NCBI GenBank assembly: GCA_013368375.1
Contig: JAACJP010000052.1
Coordinates: 1-64,000, forward strand
Reading direction: 5' to 3'
Length of the DNA: 64,000 nucleotides
From: Tricholomella constricta
Taxonomy: Eukaryota > Basidiomycota > Agaricomycetes > Agaricales > Lyophyllaceae
Under the pieces are notes generated by a model, which was not told the origin of the DNA, ran no database searches, and saw only the letters and a program-made list of their open reading frames with translations. Of the stretch, positions 46,904-60,075 are shown piece after piece. The position numbers were made by a program, and so were the translations under genes. Every line of letters starts with the position of its first letter. Position 1 is the first letter of the stretch.

Positions 46904-48021
46904 ATGAAGTTCCTCGGTTTTGAGGCATACATTACTATCGACGGTGTGGAGTTGACGCAGTATGAGATCAAAACTGATGAGGGTGCGAAGACCGCGAGTT
47001 GCTGGATCCCTTCGGAGGCAGGCAAGGTGAGCCGGTGGCACCAGAATTGAAAGACATATTTAACATACTCCAGTCTTTCGCAATTCATTGGAAGCCTTCG
47101 GAACCACGCCCATATGACATGGCCAGTCTTGTTCATGTCGATGGCGTTGGTATTGGTGGAAAAATTAGAGGAAGGAATAGCAGTGATCTATCTTCTCAAG
47201 GGGGGTACTCAACATCCTCAACAACGTGGAGACCCATAATATTTGCCCCTATTCAGCTCACAGGTAAGCCAAGGATACGGTGATTTGCTCTGTTTTTGTT
47301 TAATGATTGCATGTCTAGATGACGATGCATATTTAAGCTCTGAACGAACCAAAGGCCTAGGCGACATCACCTTACAAATAGACCGTATCGAACAGAAGGA
47401 AACGTTACATCGTTTGAAAAAAGATATATACCTTGAAGGGAAGATACACGAGCGGTCCAAGAAAGCAATGGTGCATCGTGTGAAGTACATTATTGTCTCT
47501 TGATATTGATATAAGCATATTGAATGGAGACATAGTTTCGGCGAAGAGGTCGTATCAAAAAACTCAACCCGAATTGTGGATGTCACCCTTATCTCAACGC
47601 TCGCTACCTTCACTTTCAGATATCGCTCGCTTGGCAAGTACAGTAGACCGACAACAGCTCTCGCATGTCCTCATTTGTGATCTCAGATGTTTTGAGGGCA
47701 GACGGAATTGCCCCTCCAGCCCCGAAGGCGCCATTGACTCGCGGCGAGAAGAGGAAAGTCGGTGAAATGGGTGAGGGCGAAGAGACCGAAAACAAAGAGC
47801 CGGAAGACGACGAGGAAGAGGAAGACATAGCAGAACTAAGAGCCCAGCTCGTGCGTTTTTCACACCACGTCCTTGTTTTGTTTCCTGACGCACATTGGTC
47901 TCAGCGTCTGATTCAGGAAAAACTTGACAGGAAAGCTGGCAAGTCAAAGGCAAAGAAAGTCAAGACAGAGCCGAAGGCTCGCTCTTCGTTGATATCTGGG
48001 GAGATCATTGATCTCACCTGA
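46904..48021 (+). CDS. DUF7918 paralogue 2 with C-terminal IIDLT motif
   Basis: Start at 46904 (MKFLGFEAYITIDGVELTQY). Exons: TASCWIPSEAGK at the end of exon 1; SFAIHWKPSEPRPYDM...STSSTTWRPIIFAPIQLT; DDDAYLSSERTKGLGDITL...HERSKKAMVHRVK; FGEEVVSKNSTRIVDV...FTFRYRSL; then DVLRADGIAPPAPKAPLTRG after an intron with a GC donor; then a last exon RLIQEKLDRKAGKSKAKKVK ending in SGEIIDLT and TGA at 48019-48021. The DUF7918 core spans about residues 1-200; the remainder is a charged linker with a Glu-rich run and a basic stretch that could be a nuclear localisation signal. The final EIIDLT resembles a SUMO-interacting motif. Function unknown. Confidence 0.78.
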
Positions 48022-48450
48022 TGCTCAGGCTGGAGTACGTTCGCTGCTACGCAACTTTCTTCTGAAATGGGCCGATTGGAGCCGATTTAGGCAAGCTTGA
48101 TTATCAGCTTCTATTTTGTTTTGTTACCGATACCCAGCTACTCAAGCATACTGCAGGTCGCTAGCCCTTTCTTGTATGGAAAGCTTCGTACAGGGAAGGA
48201 TCAGAGATCTGCGTAATTAGTGTATTCTACCTCATATCTGTTTAATAATAAGCCCGGCTGTTCTATTGTTGACTTGCCTGCATAAGAAAAACAAAAGAAA
48301 TAAAGCCAGCTGCCCCTCACTCCCTTAGGGTAACAATTGACGCGATTCGAAATGAACGCGACGCGTGTTGAAACAAACACGTGAGACAACTGTCACAGTC
48401 AACACGTTCATTAGCAAAGACCTCGCCTTGTCTAATATTCTAGCCACTAA
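48022..48450. other. Intergenic stretch between DUF7918 paralogues 2 and 3
   Basis: No supported gene. The part just before 48451 should be the promoter of paralogue 3. Confidence 0.5.
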
Positions 48451-49600
48451 ATGCGCATGCAACTCAACAACTTTGCGGCCTGGGTCTGTATCGATAAGGT
48501 CGAGCAACCGCAGCATGCCATCGAAATACAAGCTGATGGACAGGTCGCAACGTGCTGGATGGCCTCGGAAGTTGGGAAGGTGAGTATATACAGCTCGATG
48601 GCAATCTAATTTTGATCATGGCCATGGATAATTTCAGAACTTCTCGGTGCACTGGCAGGATCTACGTCGGTCTTACTCAAGCATCGGCAGTGTATATTTG
48701 GATGGTCTGTCATCAAATAGCGGGAAACTGCTCCATGGATCCAATCTGGCGAGAGGGGATGCTAGCATATCCCAAAACGGATACAGAACGTCTTCGACGA
48801 GTAAACGACCATTCGTGTTTGCGAAGTTGGAGCTGACCGGTGAGTTCTCAGGTTGCCATGTATCATAAACAGGCTCTCACAATCGAAAATACATTGACGT
48901 TAGATGACGACCAATACCTGCACAACGCGACTTCACCTGAGCTCGGGGAAATTAAGCTTGTGATAGAGCGGTGTGAAGTAGCTGGGAAGGCTCGCAATCG
49001 AGGTCTGAGACCCTTTGTCGAACCCGAGAAGATCCACGAGCGGTCGAAGAAGGCTTTTGGACACCGCTGCAAGTAAGTTTTCCTCGTTTGGAATGGATCA
49101 CTAATATAAACATATGGAAGACTTGGACCGGAGACGCGTTCTGTCAGCATGTACCACACCCGGACGAAGTCACGAAGAAAAGTTGCGACCTTTGTGTTCA
49201 AATATCGACCCCTAGGTATGTGACACGTCCTATCAATCATTAGCAGTTTTCTAACCTGCAAGAAGCTCATTTGCAAGCGAACGGTATCGTTCCTATTGAC
49301 AAGGAACGTAAACGCGCCGCACCTATTGGTGATGTTATGGATCTCACTCTTGAAGACTGTGACGACGACGGCGAATTTGAGGCCGCCCAGAGGATCGCAG
49401 CCTTGAAAGTAAGATTCCTAAACATACCTCTCGCGACTTTTGACAATCGTTCTCTCCAGGAGGAGCTTGTAACGTTAGAGCGACAGCGGAATGAGCGTCG
49501 GAAAAGAGTAAAATTGGAGCCCAAAGCTGAAGTCAAAGAAGAACCCGGCATGACCCAACGTGGCGCCCCACAGTTGGTTGAAGTAATTGACTTGACATAG
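48451..49600 (+). CDS. DUF7918 paralogue 3 with two IDLT-type motifs
   Basis: Start at 48451 (MRMQLNNFAAWVCIDKVEQP). Exon 1 ends CWMASEVGK; exon 2 NFSVHWQDLRRSYSS...STSKRPFVFAKLELT; exon 3 DDDQYLHNATSPELGEIKLV...HERSKKAFGHRCK; exon 4 LGPETRSVSMYHTRTKSR...FVFKYRPL; exon 5 EAHLQANGIVPIDKERKRAA through GDVMDLTLEDCDDD; last exon EELVTLERQRNERRKRVKLE ending QLVEVIDLT and TAG at 49598-49600. The donor after YRPL is normal GT here. The acidic tract after VMDLT and the terminal EVIDLT fit SUMO-interacting motifs; KLEPKAEVKEEP matches the psi-K-x-E SUMO-acceptor pattern. Function is otherwise unknown. Confidence 0.78.
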
Positions 49601-49951
49601 TGGGTCTTTCTATCTTTATCGGTTTTGCCCATTCTTGCACTGATCATACTGATAGGTCACGACTTTTGTTTCATCGCTTGTCTTCCATCGCCCGACACTA
49701 TACCCTACGTCCAAGGTCCACCTAATTCGTATTGAGTATGTAATTTCCCGAACCCATTCAGCTGCATCTGTCGATTTCATGGACGGTTCTTTCATGGCTG
49801 CGTTTGTACTGTATCATCTGCAACACTTTGGCAACACTTGGAATAGATTTCTTATGCGGACACACAGTAACCACTGCCTGCCCTTAAGAAGTCATCTCCC
49901 ACGCCCTCCTTGTAGCGAATTCGAACAATACGCTCAGGTTTCACTACAAGT
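49601..49951. other. Intergenic stretch between DUF7918 paralogues 3 and 4
   Basis: No supported gene; only a short plus frame at 49779-49964. Confidence 0.5.
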
Positions 49952-51154
49952 ATGCTTGAGATGAACGGTTTCTCTGCCTGGGTGCTTGTAGACGAAATCG
50001 AGCTTCCTGAATACGAAATCCAGGACTTTATGGGGAAAAAGGAGGTGACTTGCTGGATTCCCTCAGAAGCAGGCAAGGTCGGGCATAGCCACGAGATTTC
50101 GCTTTGATTTAGCTTTGATCACTTGTGAATGCCTCAGCAATTTACCGTCGCTTGGAGGGATCCCGTCGGGCTCGTAGAGACTGCTGGCTACCTTAATGTC
50201 GACGGTACGCCGTGTGGCGCTAAACACATGTACTCTTCAAGTCAACGGCCGGGGCGACGCGTCGACACCGTGCAAAAGAGTTCTGTCTCTACGTCAAGCA
50301 CGACCGAGAGGCCATTGTCGTTTGCACGACTAGAACTTACTGGTATGTTTCCAGTTTCTGGCATGGTATAATAGGGCGCCTCATGATGTAGATCATCAGA
50401 TGATGATTTGTATCTAAACGTGCCGGCCTCACCGAGACTGGGCGAGATCAGGCTGGATATATTTGAGGTCAAAATACAAGGAGAAACGACTTTTGCACAA
50501 CCGGGGATGCCTCCAGATACGCAGATACTCCATGAGCGCACGAAGAAGGTAGCAGAACATCGCGTTAAGTGAGCCTCTTTCCTTTCCTTGACCAGCTCCA
50601 TTCATTTACAAGTCTTTTGCCTTGCAATTAGACTTGGCCATGAGACGCATTGTCGCGAGAAGCGATTTGTGGCTATCAACAAAGTCCGCCACATAAGCAC
50701 ATTCATCTTCAGGTATCGCCCAATAGGTTCAATCTAAAGGCAATTACTTCCCTGGACACGAAACTCACCGAGAAAATTATCTAGAGCTTCTCAAAGCGAA
50801 TGACATTGTACCGACTGAAAATATTGAACACAGCTCCAAACGAAAGCGGTCAGAAACCTACGATGCTAACCATATCATCGATTTGACGAAGGAAGATGAG
50901 GACAGAAGTGTGCGTCGCTAACGGTCCCGACTCCCTCTTTTCAGCATTGTTGATGACTTACTGACTCGATGCAGGAATGGAAGAGACCTAAGTTGGAGAT
51001 CAAATCCGAAGCCGTCAAGGTCGAGATCAAGACAGAAGTCAAGTTCGAGACCGTGGCAGAACCAGTCACTTCGTTCCAGCCATACAGAGAAGTGATTGAT
51101 CTGACGTCGGTGAGTCCAGCCTTTTCACGATGTACTAGAATCCTACTTTGTTAA
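49952..51154 (+). CDS. DUF7918 paralogue 4 with two IDLT-type motifs
   Basis: Start at 49952 (MLEMNGFSAWVLVDEIELPE). Exon 1 ends CWIPSEAGK; exon 2 QFTVAWRDPVGLVETAGYLN...STSSTTERPLSFARLELT; exon 3 DDDLYLNVPASPRLGEIRLD...HERTKKVAEHRVK; exon 4 LGHETHCREKRFVAINKV...FIFRYRPI; exon 5 ELLKANDIVPTENIEHSSKR through NHIIDLTKEDEDRS; last exon EWKRPKLEIKSEAVKVEIKT with REVIDLTS near its end and a stop at 51152-51154. The tail EIKSE/VEIKTE repeats give several psi-K-x-E sites, the SUMO-acceptor consensus. The exact C-terminus after EVIDLTS is uncertain because a GT donor follows directly. Confidence 0.75.
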
Positions 51155-51901
51155 GTTCGATCTAGTGAGGTACTTCTTGTGGCGAAACCCATGGACATGG
51201 GTCATTGAGGTCTGTTCCCTGTACTGTCGATCAGTAGGACCTGGCCTGTCCTTCGTCATTATCGCCTTGCTTCTGCCTTATCTACTACCACATAAGCAGT
51301 CGCTCATGCCAGAACGTATGGAATCGCATGATACCAACTTCAAGAAGCGATACACGAAAACGTAGGATTAAACGATGAATCTCGTCTTGAAATTGTGTGG
51401 CATCCGACTCGGAATGATCAATGACTTTGATCGCACAAACATAATCTATGCCATTGAATTTCCATTCGATGAGATCCGCTTCACATCGTCTACATTAAAT
51501 TGAGGTTGAGGTCGTATGCCACCGTGTGGTAGCGGTGCCTCTCCCACCCCGCAGTCACGGTGCTTGCTGAGTTGGAGAGCGTTCGGTTGCACTGACGACC
51601 ATGGATTAGATTTTGACATTGATCGAAGATAGAGAATGAAGGGAAAAAGTTACAAAATGGATACGTAGCAGAGACATGGCACGATGCAGGCATCCATGTT
51701 TTGTTTACCTACGATCTAACGAGAAAGTTGGATGGCACGCAATGGCTAGTCTCCGGTAGCCGACCTTATAACGGATGACAGTCGACCTGTTTTATCGCAA
51801 TGGCACGCATTGATGTGACTTACGCGTCGTGTCAACACCTGATTTCAGGCGTGCATTTATTCAACGTTCAGTCTGCGTTCAGTTGCTCGGTACTCAGTAG
51901 C
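51155..51901. other. Intergenic stretch, no supported gene
   Basis: Short frames only (for example 51165-51365). Contains a few ATCC repeats at 51908-51930 just inside the next gene. Confidence 0.45.
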
Positions 51902-53138
51902 ATGCTTCCACCCATCCATCCATCCATGTCGTCTTCAAGCCCCGAGTCCGGGTTCTCGCTAAAGGTCTTTCTTCGTCCAATTGCTCGTGCTCTAGGAATG
52001 TATCGACCACTGAGATCCATTCAAGAGTCCATCGAATTTCCAAGTCGGATGCCTAAACCTATCTTTGAATGGGCGACCCAACTTATCCTACTCTACTCCA
52101 CCTGGAACCCTGAATCTGACCTGATCAGGCTTCGCATGAAAGCTCTTCGTGTTACAGACATCTACTGGTTCAAGGACATTGATATCCTCAACCGCGAGTA
52201 TATTGTCGCCACCATAGCTGACCCTGTTACTGGGACGCAGTACCTGCGACTTGATGGCGGGTATGTGGACAAGAGGTAAGTCACCAATCATGATTCCATT
52301 GTCTCCTCTTAATTAGTATGAGCACTGTTCCAGGATGACACCTCAAAACCCTTCAGCATCCCAGATAACTCTAAAGCCAGCCGACTCTCAAAATATTGCC
52401 TTCATACTTCCTTCGCTTCCACAAACTCACAGGTTCGGAATACGCATAAGAAAGCTGATGGAACATTCCAAGTGCTCCACGGACTCTTCAGCGCCAATCT
52501 TGCTGAATCTCGCCATTGCGGCATGGGCTGTTCATGAGTATGCCCCGATGTACCGCCTCTGGGAGCACAAGTGTCACTGGTGGGCCAGCTTCATTATGCG
52601 TCTCATGCAGAATGCAAGTTTCTGCAAGCCAGTCATTCAGGATGTTTCCGTCCGGCAGCCAACTTGGGATATCCAGGTCTATGATGAAGATACGGACAAG
52701 TGGGGCCTGTTGAATATTCAGACACTACAAGTAACTGTTCTTGACGACATCACAACGAAATTTAATACCCATAGCCTGGATGCGATGAACCGAGTTCGAT
52801 TTAATTTCATCTTACATTTCTTGGGTTAATTGCTGATCATTTTTGTTGCTCTTCTTTCAAAGATTAATAAAGCATCGACGATCGTGCAGAACTATGAAAA
52901 GCATCAGAGAACGGTTGACGAAGAGACACGGAGGGCTGACGAAGCGACACAGAGGGCTGATGAAGCTAAACAGAGGGCTGATGAGGCTCGAAGGCTTGTA
53001 GATGAGGTTAAGAAGCGGACAGAGGCGGAGAGAAGGGCTGACGAAGCGGCACGGAAGGCTGCAGATGTGGAGAGAGAGTTAGAGAAATTGCGTGTCCAGC
53101 TTGCTCAGATGACCGCTACTTCCCCAGCTCACGAGTAA
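51902..53138 (+). pseudogene. Hypothetical protein with C-terminal coiled coil, in-frame TAA
   Basis: Exon 1 51902-52275 (MLPPIHPSMSSSSPESGFSL...) and exon 2 from 52334 join in frame over a 58-nt intron. The reading continues to FNFILHFLG, where TAA at 52827-52829 interrupts. The same frame continues without a stop through LLIIFVALLSKINKAST, a hydrophobic helix, and a long charged repeat (RRADEATQRADEAKQRADEA and variants) to 53136-53138. Globular N-terminus, one membrane helix and an Ala/Glu/Arg/Asp coiled coil is a layout I recall from mushroom hypothetical proteins. The stop falls inside the predicted membrane helix. Either a recent nonsense mutation, a readthrough site or an assembly error; removing it by splicing (donor at 52825) does not keep the frame. 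Confidence 0.6.
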
Positions 53139-53582
53139 CGAGAGCGTTATACAACTTGACCATGCTTGGGTTTGTGCGACTCTACATTTGTATATCAGCG
53201 GGATAAACTGTACTGACTTGGAATATATTCTATACCACGCAGCCAATTTGGTGGGCTAATTTCCCTATACGCTAAGGGTGATAAAGCGATGACAGTGATA
53301 CGTCCAATGAACACACAAACGGTGCGGAATCATTTAGTAAGTAAGAGAACGTCCAGCCATTGAAATAGACAGGACATCTTTGGTATCACGATATCATACA
53401 GGGTGGTACACCATATCCTCTTCACCTCACCTCCCACTCCCACTCCCATCTCTCCAATTCTCTTCCCACTTTCACCCCTTCTTGTGCACCCTGCGCCTGT
53501 CCCCGCTCTTGTTCTTCCTCTCCTACCCACTTCACTATATTAAGCCCCCGGGACACTATCTTTTCCAACAGCATTATCACAG
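53139..53582. other. Intergenic stretch, pyrimidine-rich near 53410-53520
   Basis: No supported gene. The plus strand is C/T-rich around 53410-53520, with CCCACTCCCACTCCC-type repetition. Confidence 0.5.
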
Positions 53583-54344
53583 CTTCAGACGCGACTTATA
53601 GTACGTCAGCCACGCGCGGTACGCCTGCGCCTTTGTGACCTCGTCCACCATGCCTAGCCCCGTATCACCCATCACCTCTCCGTACTCCGGGAGAAGAGGG
53701 AGAATTGGGCGGACTACGTGTAAGAGGCGATGCCGAACGGGCGCACGTGCTCGAGTAGAGCCGAGCACGAGAATGACGTGCCCGAGGCGGTGAATGTACT
53801 GCTCTGCGGGCGCGGCGGGATTGAGCTGCAGGATGAGGGTCATGCTGTGCGGCGGGGTCAATCACGGCTTGCGGTTTGCGGTGCGGACGAGGGAAAGGAA
53901 GGGAGCGTACTCGGGTCAAACCATGCCATGCGCAGCGTTAAATGGCTGTTTGACCTTGAGGAGACGTTCCATGGCAGAAGCAGAAATGCAGTGATTCTTC
54001 CTATGCCCGTTTTCGCTTGAAGAGGCTTTGCCAGAACGACCAAGCTATCGTAATAGTGAGTATCATGAGAAAATACAACATAAGAAAACGTACACCTTGG
54101 ATTGGCGTCCTGGAACTTGCAGTCCGAGAAGAGGCGAGAAGCCGTCGGTGACTGCACGTTCTGGAGCAGGCTTTACCTGCGCCTGCACAACTTTCAGTGG
54201 ACCTGAGTTTGTCCGAGCTTTTTGGCGGGTCGCGGGTCTAGCGTTGGTAGGAGCATTCACAGTGGAGTTGGCGTTGAGGCCGGCGCGTGGCAGAACCGGC
54301 GAGCCCTCTGCACGCGGGCGTCTATAGCGGGGTGTCAGTGGCAT
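53583..54344 (-). pseudogene. DEAD-box RNA helicase remnant (MSS116-like), internally deleted
   Basis: Right to left: a Pro/Arg/Ala-rich N-terminus (MPLTPRYRRPRAEGSPVLPR, 54344), CKFQDANP (about 54105), then LQAKTGIGRITAFLLL (about 53985-54030), which resembles motif I, AKTGTGKT, with changes at the Lys-Thr pair. After a gap come LILQLNPAAPAEQYIHRLGH (about 53770-53850), matching the motif V-VI region, and a C-terminal part AYRAWLTYYKSRLKL (53583-53630). DEAD, SAT and most of domains 1 and 2 are missing, and the pieces are in different frames. The intact gene must be elsewhere if it is required. Confidence 0.6.
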
Positions 54345-54564
54345 GGCGAGATCCGAAGCAAAGGCAGGCGAGTGAGAGCGACTAGTGAGGCCTCGTCGCG
54401 AGTCGAGAAACGGTGAACAAAGAAGAGAAATTCCTGATCATGACACGGTCTATGAGGATGTTATCGTTATTAATGTCCCATGCAAGTTATGAGAGATATA
54501 TGGTGAAGCAGTACGACCACGAGAACCGACAACCGCTAAGAATGACTTGGGACCGCAACACCGA

Positions 54565-57818
<3,254 letters not shown>

Positions 57819-58019
57819 GATCAACGCGCTGTTGAGCCCTGTAAATGCAGAAGAAGGGGGCAAGGAGGAAGAGGTGACGGCTTGAGCCAAGCTTGAGCTC
57901 TTGAGCTTGCCAAACTGCCGCCGTGCCGTCTTGAGCGATCTCAGTCACGGCCCAGATTGTTACATAAGCACTACGCGTCCTGCTTGCGCGTCGACCTAGC
58001 CCTGGTTAACTCGACTATC
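57819..58019. promoter_or_regulatory. Short divergent promoter region, VPS34 / PRE4
   Basis: Only 201 bases lie between the two start codons, so both promoters are compressed here. It contains GCTTGAGC / AGCTTGAGCT repeats near 57881-57906. No TATA box is clear. Confidence 0.5.
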
Positions 58020-59119
58020 ATGGACCATTTTCCTACAAACTGGGGCCGACCAGTCAGTAATTATTTCATCCATTGCTTTCAGCTTTACTGACCTGGATCC
58101 CAGAGAAACGATGCTTACGATGCGTATGGCACGTACCCCATCGCCCAACGACCATATAACGGTCCCAAGGACGCTTTCGCTGACGGAATCCAACGCACGC
58201 AGTCCGTAATATTTTCTTTCTTTCTTCTGTATGAATTGCTCACATTTGACTTTGGTGCAGGCAACCCATTGTAACGGGAACCAGCGTGCTTGCTATCAAG
58301 TTCAAAGACGGAATCATGATGGCGGCAGACAACCTCGGCGAGTAGCTCATCCTGTTCATCCTAGATTCTCTTTTTACTCTTCTGCCACTTACAGCATCGT
58401 ACGGCTCTCTCGCACGCTTCAAGGACATCCAGCGCCTTCAGGCCGTCGGCGCACACACGGTCATCGGCGCAGGTGGCGACATGTCCGACTTCCAATACAT
58501 CCAAGCCATGCTTGACGAGCTCATCATCGACGAGTTCACTGCACAGGACGGGCATACACTTGGCCCCGCAGAGATCCACGAGTACCTCGCACAGATCATG
58601 TACGCCCGGCGCTCCAAGATGAACCCATTATGGAATGCCATCCTCGTTGGCGGTGTGAAGGACGGAAAGCGGTGAGTGTCCTTCAGTATTCTTTCCATTT
58701 AGAATTAGAATTCTGCCAAATGCTGATATTTGGAATCGTGCAGGTTCCTGTCGTTTGTCGATTTGTTGGGTACGACCTACTCCGCATCAACATTGGCCAC
58801 AGGTTACGGCGCCCATATTGCGCAACCGCTACTGCGAACGGCCGTCGAGGGGAAGGAGGACATTCTCACAGAAGATGATGCCCTCAAGATCCTGGAGCAG
58901 AGCATGAAGGTGCTCTACTACCGCGACGCACGGAGTATCGACAAGGTTAGTGCCTTCCGCTTCTTTCGTCACCTTAACCACCGCTGACGAATTATGTGTT
59001 TGCAGTACCAAGTAGCAACCATCACGGCTGAGGGCACCTCCATCTCTGAAACTCGCCGCCTGGAGACGTCGTGGTCGTTTGCGGAGGGCATTAGAGGCTA
59101 TGGAGCTCAGACACAATAA
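58020..59119 (+). CDS. PRE4: 20S proteasome subunit beta type-7 (PSMB4/PRE4)
   Basis: Non-catalytic beta subunit of the 20S proteasome core. Start at 58020 (MDHFPTNWGRP), then NDAYDAYGTYPIAQRPYNGP, QPIVTGTSVLAIKFKDGIMM (the processed N-terminus TGTS region), AADNLG, SYGSLARFKDIQRLQAVG, VIGAGGDMSDFQYIQAMLDE, NPLWNAILVGGVKDGKR, FLSFVDLLGTTYSASTLATG and YGAHIAQPLLRTAVEGKED, ending GYGAQTQ at 59117-59119. Exons join over short GT-AG introns. Length about 260-270 residues, as expected for beta-7. Confidence 0.95.
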
Positions 59120-59668
59120 TTTACTGCCGTGGGCTGTGTGTATTGTATCGTGCTGTAGGTCAAAGCCATATTCTCTTCGTTCTTCATCTTCACTGGATCC
59201 AGCCCGTTGCTGAGGGCGCGTTGGAGAAATCGAATATATTCACATCGCCCTGAGCTAAGGGGATCTGCAGAAGAGCTCGAAATCTAAACACTGGGGCAGG
59301 AGAAATTTCTGCGACCTGAAAAACATTATGACATTGACAATGTCGGTGACAGTTGGTCAGATGTTATAATTCCTGCTACTTCAGCCTTTATTTCCTAAGG
59401 CCTCTCAGCACTCAGTACACTTGTACGAGGTAAAGATTGGTACAGTTTAAAATCCAAACCCCAATCTGACGTTGGTCATGGCACTTTGCCGCAACTGCCA
59501 CTCAGTTTCTCTGAGTTCTAAATCTTCGTACTTTTGCGTCGCTCGCTAGTTCTAGCAAGAAGAAGAGGTATCACTACAGCTCTACTTACTGAATATTGCT
59601 GATGGGGCACAGGTCGTACGTACACTTACTTACTTACATTCTAGCGACATCCTGATTGGCAAAAAACA
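59120..59668. other. Intergenic stretch
   Basis: No gene seen. The right end carries TTAC repeats (ACTTACTTACTTAC near 59620). Confidence 0.5.
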
Positions 59669-59769
59669 TGCCCTCTGCAAGGCTCGAACTTGCGACCTCA
59701 GGATTGCGCAATTGTGATTGCGTCATATTTCTATGAGACCTGCGCTCTAGCCAACTGAGCCAAGAAGGC
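59669..59769 (-). tRNA. tRNA-Met (CAT), elongator type, with 27-nt intron
   Basis: On the minus strand, acceptor GCCTTCT pairs over seven bases with AGAGGGC, followed by A at the discriminator position. D arm GCTC...GAGC, anticodon arm CAGGT-CTCATAA-TCCTG with the T-T mismatch at 31/39 typical of elongator tRNA-Met, and T arm GCAAG-TTCGAGC-CTTGC. The intron (GAAATATGACGCAATCACAA plus TTGCGCA) lies between positions 37 and 38 of the anticodon loop, the standard place. Elongator rather than initiator, because the anticodon stem lacks the three consecutive G-C pairs of initiators. Confidence 0.93.
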
Positions 59770-60075
59770 TATTAGTATAGATTAAGGATAAGCTCTGGTA
59801 TGAAGTGAAGTTTTTCTTTCTTACAAACAACTTCTGGCACCCATGGCCAAGATTTTTCTTTCCCTCCCGAGTCCGATGGCTTGTTGTGCGAAGGCGGGCA
59901 AGCATAATTACATGACCTTACCTTACCTTACATGTGGTAGTTTTCGCGGTCAAGCCGTTGAGCTTACATAATGAACCTGTGAGGTAATTTCCTCTTGGAG
60001 GCAGACCTCTGTCTGTCACCGACGTTTGTTCGGTATTCAGCTTGTACAATACACCCACGAGTCTGCGCGAAGAGG

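Noticed and set aside
52825..52863. 39-nt GT-AG intron that would remove the TAA at 52827
   Set aside because: Too short, and the spliced frame reads into another TAA immediately (G joined to ATTAA).
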